Source: DASUPK01 sp963797265 (GTDB taxonomy: Bacteria > Actinomycetota > Thermoleophilia > Solirubrobacterales > 70-9). Taken from it: a stretch of DNA of 64,000 bases. Every line of letters begins with the position of its first letter. Within the stretch, counting starts at the first letter, position 1. Location: positions 62,001 through 126,000 of the forward strand of contig CAWCOY010000001.1 in assembly GCA_963797265.1 (NCBI GenBank), read 5' to 3'. Positions 59,344-64,000 of the stretch are shown here, piece after piece. The notes beneath the pieces were generated by a model. The model did not search any database and was not told the DNA's origin. It saw only the letters and a program-made list of their open reading frames with translations. A program made the translations under genes and the position numbers.

Positions 59344-60201
59344 CTACAGGCCCAGCCCCTTCAGGCTGACACCCTTGAGAACTGCCTGCACGATGTTCGG
59401 GTTGAACGGCTCGGTGCCGGCCACCAGGTTGACCCCGGAGAAGCCCGAAGCGTTGGCGTGCATGTAGTTGAGCTCCATGCCGAGGTTGCCAACGCCGTTC
59501 GAGCCGGCGAGCGGCGCGAGCTGAACCGTGCTGAGCACACCGATCGCTCCACCGGTCGCGTTCATGAAGCCGCTGCCGGAGTCACCCGGGATCCCGGGCG
59601 TGACGGTGTAGACGTCGTGGCTCCAGCCGCTGGGAGTCCCCTGGACGACCAGTCCGACCTTCGGGCTGAGCGCCGTGACGCCGCCGCGCAGCTCCGAGTT
59701 GCCGTAGGTATAGACCTGAGAGCCGGCGCCGCCCCAGGCCCCGACGCCGGTCGGGCCGCCTAGTGCCGGAACGGACGGATTCACCTTCGCGACGTCTGCC
59801 GGATCGAGCTTGATCAGGGCGAGGTCGTTGAACGCGCAGGTGTCGGCGTCGGTCTCACCCTTGGACTGCATCGTGAGCCAGCTGTTGTAGACGAGGGTTC
59901 CCGGATGGTCCGCGCCGGTGACGTCGACCGGCGTGCCGATCGGCAGGGAGCCGGAGTCGCAGCCGTTCGTGTCCGTGGCCGCACCGGTACCCGAGCAGTG
60001 GGCCGCCTGGCCCAGGTAGACGTTGGAGGCGTCCTGATAGACGAAGTTCGCGGTGCACTGTGCGCCCTGCGTGAAAACCTGGACACCGGGGTGGACGGTC
60101 GCCTGGTCGGCCGGAGCCCACGCTGAAGCGACCGAAGGTGCGATCAGAAGGACCGAGATCGCGACTGCGCCGAGCAGTGCGGTCAGAGCCTTTCGGTGCA
60201 T
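59344..60201 (-). CDS. Secreted trypsin-like serine protease
   Basis: A 285-residue protein with signal peptide ALTALLGAVAISVLLIAPSVASA. The chymotrypsin-fold triad is visible: His in LGQAAHCSGTG, Asp in FNDLALIKLD, Ser in PGDSGSGFMN. Cysteine pairs (QCTANFV/AAHC and GCDSG/TCAF) suggest disulfides. Start ATG 60201 has GGAAGGGG 8 nt upstream. A 20-bp palindrome lies about 42 nt upstream. Function: extracellular protease; cleavage preference not predicted. Confidence 0.85.
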   Translation of the reverse strand: MHRKALTALLGAVAISVLLIAPSVASAWAPADQATVHPGVQVFTQGAQCTANFVYQDASNVYLGQAAHCSGTGAATDTNGCDSGSLPIGTPVDVTGADHPGTLVYNSWLTMQSKGETDADTCAFNDLALIKLDPADVAKVNPSVPALGGPTGVGAWGGAGSQVYTYGNSELRGGVTALSPKVGLVVQGTPSGWSHDVYTVTPGIPGDSGSGFMNATGGAIGVLSTVQLAPLAGSNGVGNLGMELNYMHANASGFSGVNLVAGTEPFNPNIVQAVLKGVSLKGLGL

Positions 60202-60242
60202 TGATGAATCCCCTTCCATGTAGTTACCCCAAGCGGAACGAC

Positions 60243-60262
60243 CATACCTAAAATTAGGCATG
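60243..60262. promoter_or_regulatory. Operator-like palindrome upstream of the protease gene
   Basis: CATACCTAAAATTAGGCATG: 9-bp arms (60243-60251 and 60254-60262) with one mismatch and a 2-bp spacer, in an unusually AT-rich patch. It lies between the protease gene and the tRNA-Gly promoter, so it could control the protease gene. Confidence 0.5.
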
Positions 60263-60284
60263 GGTAGTCCCAGTTCCCCGCGCC

Positions 60285-60290
60285 TATACT
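60285..60290 (+). promoter_or_regulatory. -10 hexamer TATACT of tRNA-Gly
   Basis: TATACT lies 12 nt before the mature tRNA 5' end, so the precursor leader is about 5 nt. Confidence 0.6.
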
Positions 60291-60302
60291 TCTTCGCCTC
60301 GC

Positions 60303-60376
60303 GCGGCTGTAGCTCAGTTGGCTAGAGCGTCTGCTTGCCATGCAGAAGGTCGTGGGTTCGAATCCCATCAGCCGCT
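60303..60376 (+). tRNA. tRNA-Gly(GCC)
   Basis: Full cloverleaf of 74 nt: acceptor GCGGCTG / CAGCCGC, D-arm GCTCAGTTGGCTAGAGC, anticodon stem TCTGC/GCAGA with loop TT-GCC-AT (anticodon GCC reading GGC), T-arm GTGGG-TTCGAAT-CCCAT. Discriminator U is correct for glycine. CCA is not encoded. Confidence 0.95.
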
Positions 60377-60435
60377 CTGCCTCGATCCAGGACCCCCGCG
60401 TAAAGGCAGGATGCCTCGCGGGGCTCCTCCCTCGC

Positions 60436-60441
60436 TAGCGT
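60436..60441 (+). promoter_or_regulatory. -10 hexamer TAGCGT, lipoprotein gene
   Basis: TAGCGT ends 6 nt before GTG 60448. Confidence 0.5.
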
Positions 60442-60447
60442 GATCCC

Positions 60448-60957
60448 GTGCGACGGATCGCCCTGCTGGCCTTGCTCCTCCCGGCGCTCGCCGCCGGCTG
60501 TGGCGGCGGCTCGGCGGACAGCACGACACAGATCAGCCGACAGCAGAGCGCCGGACCGTCCTCGAAGGCTGACTACATCGAGCTCGCCGACACGATCTGC
60601 CGCAATCACCAGTCGCGCAGGGAGGATCTCGAGAGCCAGGCCGGCGAGCTCGGTGCCCTCACCAGCAAGGCCAAGGCGCGCCAGGTCGCCACGCTGTTGC
60701 GGAAGGAGAGCGACAACCGTCGCGCGGAGGTCGGAGAAGTCCGCAACCTTCAATCTCCGACGGCCGACGCCGGCACGGTCGACTCGGTCCTCGCTCTCGT
60801 CGGCGCCGAGGCGGCCGTCATCGACAGGTGGGCCGACGCGTATGACGACCTGGACGCCGCCAAGGTCCGCAGGCTCCAGATACGCCTCGGGCTCGCCGCC
60901 GGCAAGGCCGCCGATCGGGCCCGCGCGTACGGCTTCGAAGTCTGCGGGCAGCAGTGA
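60448..60957 (+). CDS. Lipoprotein, unrecognised
   Basis: A 169-residue protein: signal peptide MRRIALLALLLPALAAGC with lipobox L-A-A-G-C near residue 18, then a Gly/Ser linker and a helical domain. The domain has two Cys (ADTICRNHQSR and YGFEVCGQQ) that may form a disulfide linking its ends. Its form (C...H....R...L and a terminal A..YG...C) is common in actinobacterial lipoproteins of unknown role. Lies between the two tRNAs; leaderless spacing to TAGCGT. Confidence 0.75.
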   Translation: MRRIALLALLLPALAAGCGGGSADSTTQISRQQSAGPSSKADYIELADTICRNHQSRREDLESQAGELGALTSKAKARQVATLLRKESDNRRAEVGEVRNLQSPTADAGTVDSVLALVGAEAAVIDRWADAYDDLDAAKVRRLQIRLGLAAGKAADRARAYGFEVCGQQ

Positions 60958-60967
60958 AGTCCGTCGC

Positions 60968-60973
60968 TAGGCT
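60968..60973 (+). promoter_or_regulatory. -10 hexamer TAGGCT of tRNA-Cys
   Basis: TAGGCT lies 11 nt before the tRNA 5' end, comparable to the tRNA-Gly promoter. Confidence 0.55.
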
Positions 60974-60984
60974 CTTCTCACTCC

Positions 60985-61055
60985 GGCGCCTTGGCGGAGT
61001 GGCTACGCAGCGGCCTGCAAAGCCGTTTACACCGGTTCGATTCCGGTAGGCGCCT
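60985..61055 (+). tRNA. tRNA-Cys(GCA)
   Basis: 71-nt cloverleaf: acceptor GGCGCCT / AGGCGCC, anticodon loop CT-GCA-AA (anticodon GCA reading TGC), T-arm ACCGG-TTCGATT-CCGGT. Discriminator U fits cysteine. A degraded low-GC region begins right after it. Confidence 0.95.
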
Positions 61056-61202
61056 CTCGGAATGCCCCGCTAATCGAGATCTTCGCTCGGACGGCGGGAC
61101 CGCAAATCCCAAAGCGTGTTCCGAATATGTCCCGAGAATTGGCGGCCAGCACGGGCACCGCAACGGCTGTATTGAAGGAGAGAGACCGAACAAGCGCTCG
61201 GC
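61056..61202. other. Junction after tRNA-Cys, no gene seen
   Basis: A 147-nt stretch with lower GC and no ORF I can support. It is the left edge of the island-like region; I see no attachment-site duplicate within the window. Confidence 0.4.
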
Positions 61203-61977
61203 GTGTCAAGGATGCGTCGCTCAGCATATGGGGCTTTGGAAGATGCGCTCAACTATCGGATCAAGTACTTGGAGTGGACTGAAAGTGCGAGGCACAGTTC
61301 AGCACCTGACGCCGATTCCGAAGTCGTGGAGATGTTCCAGACGTCCGGCATTGGCACATACGCAGTGCAGATGTCACTTCGCTGTCGCGGCTGCACCATT
61401 GATCAATGCCGAAGTCGCTGCGCAGGGCGACCTCGAATTGCTCTCGTCCGATCTGAGTGAGCGTATTTCCCGCGCCACAGCCGCCCCGGGACAGATCTCG
61501 GTGCTGGACGCCAACATCCTCTTGGAGTACGCCGTCCCGGCGGATGTCAAGTGGAACGAAGAGATCGGAAGAGATCAGGTCAGCCTGGTCGTGCCTCTCA
61601 GGGTGATCGAGGAGATAGACGCGAAAAAGTACGTTCGTCGGAGCGATCTTGCATCGAGCGCGGCGTGTGCTGCCCGCCTTCAGCGATGCGGAGTGGCGGG
61701 AGATGTTCGACCCGGGAACGGGAGGAACGTGAAGCTCGAGGTGTCGGTGGATCCCGGGCCGCGCCGTCGACCCGATGATGCCGATCGCGAGGTCCTCGAT
61801 ACATGCCATGACCTCGGCCAACTGTCGGCCGAGGCGGTCATTCTGGTGACAGCCGACACAGCACTCCGGATACGGGCGGAAGCAGAGGGCATTGCAGTGG
61901 TAGTGAGGCCAGAGAAATACGAGCGCGAGCGGGACGATCATGCGCCGGAGCTCTTCGCAGCATTCCGGAAGCCTTGA
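61203..61977 (+). pseudogene. Frameshifted PIN-domain ribonuclease gene
   Basis: The start is in one frame (RRSAYGALEDALNYRIKYLEWTESA, from 61203). The PIN domain is in the next frame to 61977: ISVLDANILLEYAVPADV (first Asp), VSLVVPLRVIEEIDAKKYVRRSDL (second acidic group), LEVSVDPGPRRRPDDADREVLDTC and AVILVTADTALRIRAEAEGI (third and fourth acidic groups). A frameshift near 61380-61400 separates the halves. The PIN active-site acids are all readable. Family guess: PIN proteins of toxin or RNA-decay type in actinobacteria. Alternative: a sequencing error at the edge of a contig. Confidence 0.65.
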
Positions 61978-62774
61978 GCAGTAGCCAAGCGAATCGTCTG
62001 ATCCGCGGGTCCGAAGCGGGCGGTGATGAAGAGGCCAACGAGCGCAATTGGGAGGTCCTTGGCCCCCGCATCGGCGCGCACCTGGATGGGTATGCGCGCG
62101 CCACCTCCGAACTGGCGGAGGCCCACTATCGCGTGGCCGATCACACCGAATTGGACCTGCGCGCTGGCGAGAGACGCGGCCTTTGGCTTCTAACTGGCGT
62201 TGCATAGGTCAGGCCGCGGCCACAGCGCAACGCTCCGAGCCGGCTATGTGCTTCAGGTCACCGCTGCTGAGAAGACTGCAAGAGGCTCTTGCTCTATAGG
62301 GGGCTCTCCACCACGACGACGCGGCTCAGGGCAAATGGCTCCGGGATCGCAATCTCGTAGATATTCAGCAAGCCCTCGCGAGTATTGACAAGTGGCAGGA
62401 AGAAGTTCGCCTGGATTTCGCCCGTCAGGGTCTTCCGGTCCCTCGGCGGACGAAGAGTTACTTCAAGCAGACCTATCGCTGGCTCTCGGAATTCACTCAT
62501 CACGGCGTCGGCATCTCGTCGATGAGGTCTCCATGGGTACGCGCATCATGCAGCTGGGTCCACATCCAGACGCCCGGGTTCGAGCGGTCCGAGAGTGGGA
62601 AACGGGAAACGTGATTGCGCCTTAGTGAGCGTCGGTGGCAGCGCTCTCGCGACGATGCTCGGACGAACCTGGTTCGTGGATCGCTTTCAGCCGACCTTTC
62701 GTTCGCTTCAAGAGCTGCAGGCACGGATGCCGATCGACCCAGAGACACTGAAAGCCGACGTGCCGGCTCGGTAG
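61974..62774 (+). pseudogene. Multiply frameshifted helical-protein gene, unrecognised
   Basis: Several frames must be joined: ERNWEVLGPRIGAHLDGYARATSELAEAHYRV (frame from 61974), AGYVLQVTAA, then the long frame ALHHDDAAQGKWLRDRNLVDIQQALASIDKWQEEVRLDFARQGLPVPRRTKSYFKQTYRWLSEFTHH with a TAG at 62297, then MGTRIMQLGPHPDARVRAVREWETGNVIA, then SALATMLGRTWFVDRFQPTFRSLQELQARM to 62774. At least four shifts and one nonsense codon. Helical throughout; I do not recognise the family. Its position between PIN and AbiEii genes suggests a third part of the same system. Confidence 0.55.
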
Positions 62775-62803
62775 CCAGCGCGGGTTATCGGAATCGCGTT
62801 CTA

Positions 62804-64000
62804 ATGATCACCTATGACGAAATCCAGTCCAAGCTGAGGAATTCGAGATCCACACCAGCAACGTCCAGCGGGACTACGTCTTCGGCTGGCTGATCTCCTC
62901 GGTTGCAGCACACTCACGCCTGGGCGAGTTGCTGGTGCTCAAGGGTGGCAACGCTCTCGCAAGGGCTATTTCCCGGAGACGCGTTTCTCCGACGATCTCG
63001 ACTACAGCACGCCTGAGAGCCTGGAGAGTCTTGACTTGGTGGGAGAGTTCAACGACGTCTGTCGACGCGCCCAGGAAGCAAGCGGGGTTGAGTAGAGCTT
63101 GACGCTGCTCGTCGAAGAGCAGCAGCTCGACAAAGAGCGCCGTGCCCACAAGCTTCGCCTCTACTTTCGCGACTTCACGGCACGACCCAAGAGATGGTTC
63201 TGAAGTTTCAGGACGATGTGACGGAATTCGATGTCTCCATTGCGCTCTCAGAGCCGGCGCTGAGTCATATAGTGACGCTGAGTACTGCACAACGAGATCA
63301 GCTGCATCAAGCTCGAGGAAGCACTGGCGACAAGCTCGTGCGCTTCTCCAGCGACAGTATTCGCATGATCTGTTTGACTGGTCTACGGCGTCTTCATCAC
63401 AACGAGCTGACATCAATCGAGTCGAGCTAGTCCGCACCTTCTTGGCGAAGGGCATCTTCGGCCGACTAGGCTACGCCACGAAGCTCTTACTTGGCTTGCC
63501 TTTCGAACTCATGCGCGGGTTCTGGGACCGCCTCGTCATGCCCCGACTGACGCGGTTCGCCTTCGATGACGCATCTCGCGCTCACCGAGGGACTGGCCGA
63601 TCTCTTCGCGCCCTTCGTTGCCAGAGCGGCGTGCGACCGGATTCTTCTCTGCCGACTACCGCGCCGCCATGCTTGAAGCCGGGACAAATAAGACCTTCGA
63701 GATCGACTGATGAGGTCGGCGGAGCTTACTACCTCGTCTTCAAGCGCAGCGGCGATGGGCATGTCGGCGAACTTCTACTCCGACAGCCCGAGGCGGCTTC
63801 GAGGGCCTCCCGGTGATCCCGAGAAGTACTCAGCCATCACGACCGAAGAGAAATCGAACCGGTTACCGGTCGAGCTGGCAAATGGGCGAGGGCCGTGTCG
63901 GCACTTCGACAGTCCGTTCGGGCTCGCCGTTAGGCACCCGAAGCACGAGTACCGCTATCAAGTGCGTTGCTCGTACTGCGGAAAAATCTTTCCACGCAAG
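62804..64000 (+). pseudogene. Degraded AbiEii toxin gene with C-terminal zinc ribbon, cut by the window end
   Basis: The nucleotidyltransferase core is readable in pieces: MITYDEIQSKL, VQRDYVFGWLISSVAAHSRLGELLVLKGGNAL (LKGG), GYFPETRFSDDLDYST (the SDDLDY catalytic motif), HKLRLYFRDF, MVLKFQDDVTEFDVSIAL, RALLQRQYSHDLFDW and LVRTFLAKGIFGRLGYA. Later pieces are FFSADYRAAMLEAG, YYLVFKRSGDGHVGE and a zinc-ribbon end (RYQVRCSYCGKIFPRK). Several frameshifts and an internal TAG interrupt it. AbiEii is the toxin of type IV abortive-infection systems; no intact AbiEi partner is next to it. Confidence 0.7.

Noticed and set aside
61261..62205. A 314-codon minus-strand open frame in the island region
   Set aside because: It is antisense to the readable PIN domain and shows no domain of its own.

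Overview
The window is about 64 kb of very GC-rich (roughly 70 percent by eye), densely packed chromosome from an actinobacterium. Supporting signs are a WhiG/FliA-type sigma factor, a SepIVA-like coiled-coil protein, an EF-G2 paralogue, DUF222-HNH and AbiEi/DUF559 proteins, and the order priA-def-fmt-rpe-ribD/E/BA/H. Two exported proteins have the N-terminal pattern SP-x-x-V...A-x-GG-x-x-x-A that I associate with the class Thermoleophilia (Solirubrobacterales). That class assignment is an inference, not a measurement.

Layout. 1-4.2 kb: the 3' part of der, a DUF3352 protein and metK. 4.2-13.1 kb: a PH-domain protein divergent from priA, a stand-alone AbiEi/DUF559 gene between palindromes, def-fmt, a zinc-ribbon protein, rpe, a K+ channel and a convergent Wzx-like flippase. 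13.1-16.8 kb: the riboflavin operon ribD-ribE-ribBA-ribH. 16.8-25.8 kb: rpmB, a DAK2 kinase, a GST gene bracketed by a 49-bp duplication, an exported protein, a lipoprotein, recG, an SOS-box DUF222-HNH gene, rsmD and coaD. 25.9-30.5 kb: sepIVA-like, carbonic anhydrase, an APH-like kinase with DUF6285, an exported protein, enoyl-CoA hydratase and a methyltransferase. 30.5-47.8 kb: a long housekeeping block with a DUF177 protein, ltaE, rpmF, plsX, acpP, rnc, smc, ftsY, an M23 endopeptidase, ffh, rpsP, khpA, trmD, rplS, lepB, rnhB, a YraN protein, comM and dprA. 47.9-60.2 kb: thiD, two small proteins, ilvD, a hydrolase/5-FCL pair, an L,D-transpeptidase, xerD, whiG, fusA2, RNase HI, an aldo/keto reductase and a secreted trypsin-like protein. 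60.3-61.05 kb: tRNA-Gly(GCC), a lipoprotein and tRNA-Cys(GCA). From 61.06 kb to the end base composition drops, and a PIN gene, an unrecognised helical gene and an AbiEii toxin gene are all broken by frameshifts. This looks like a decaying defence island next to tRNA-Cys.

Expression signals. Most transcription units start with a TANNNT -10 hexamer 6-10 nt before the start codon and no Shine-Dalgarno sequence, as expected for leaderless mRNAs. I used this spacing to choose many starts. Downstream operon genes usually overlap by ATGA/GTGA or have an SD. At least two genes (K+ channel, lepB) appear to need CTG starts.

Most notable observations: an RNase III lacking two of its four metal ligands; a canonical LexA box over the start codon of the DUF222-HNH gene; concentric palindromes with a shared 12-bp arm on both sides of the AbiEi/DUF559 gene; the 49-bp duplication around the GST gene; GAA-triloop REP-like hairpins; and the degraded PIN/AbiEii island.
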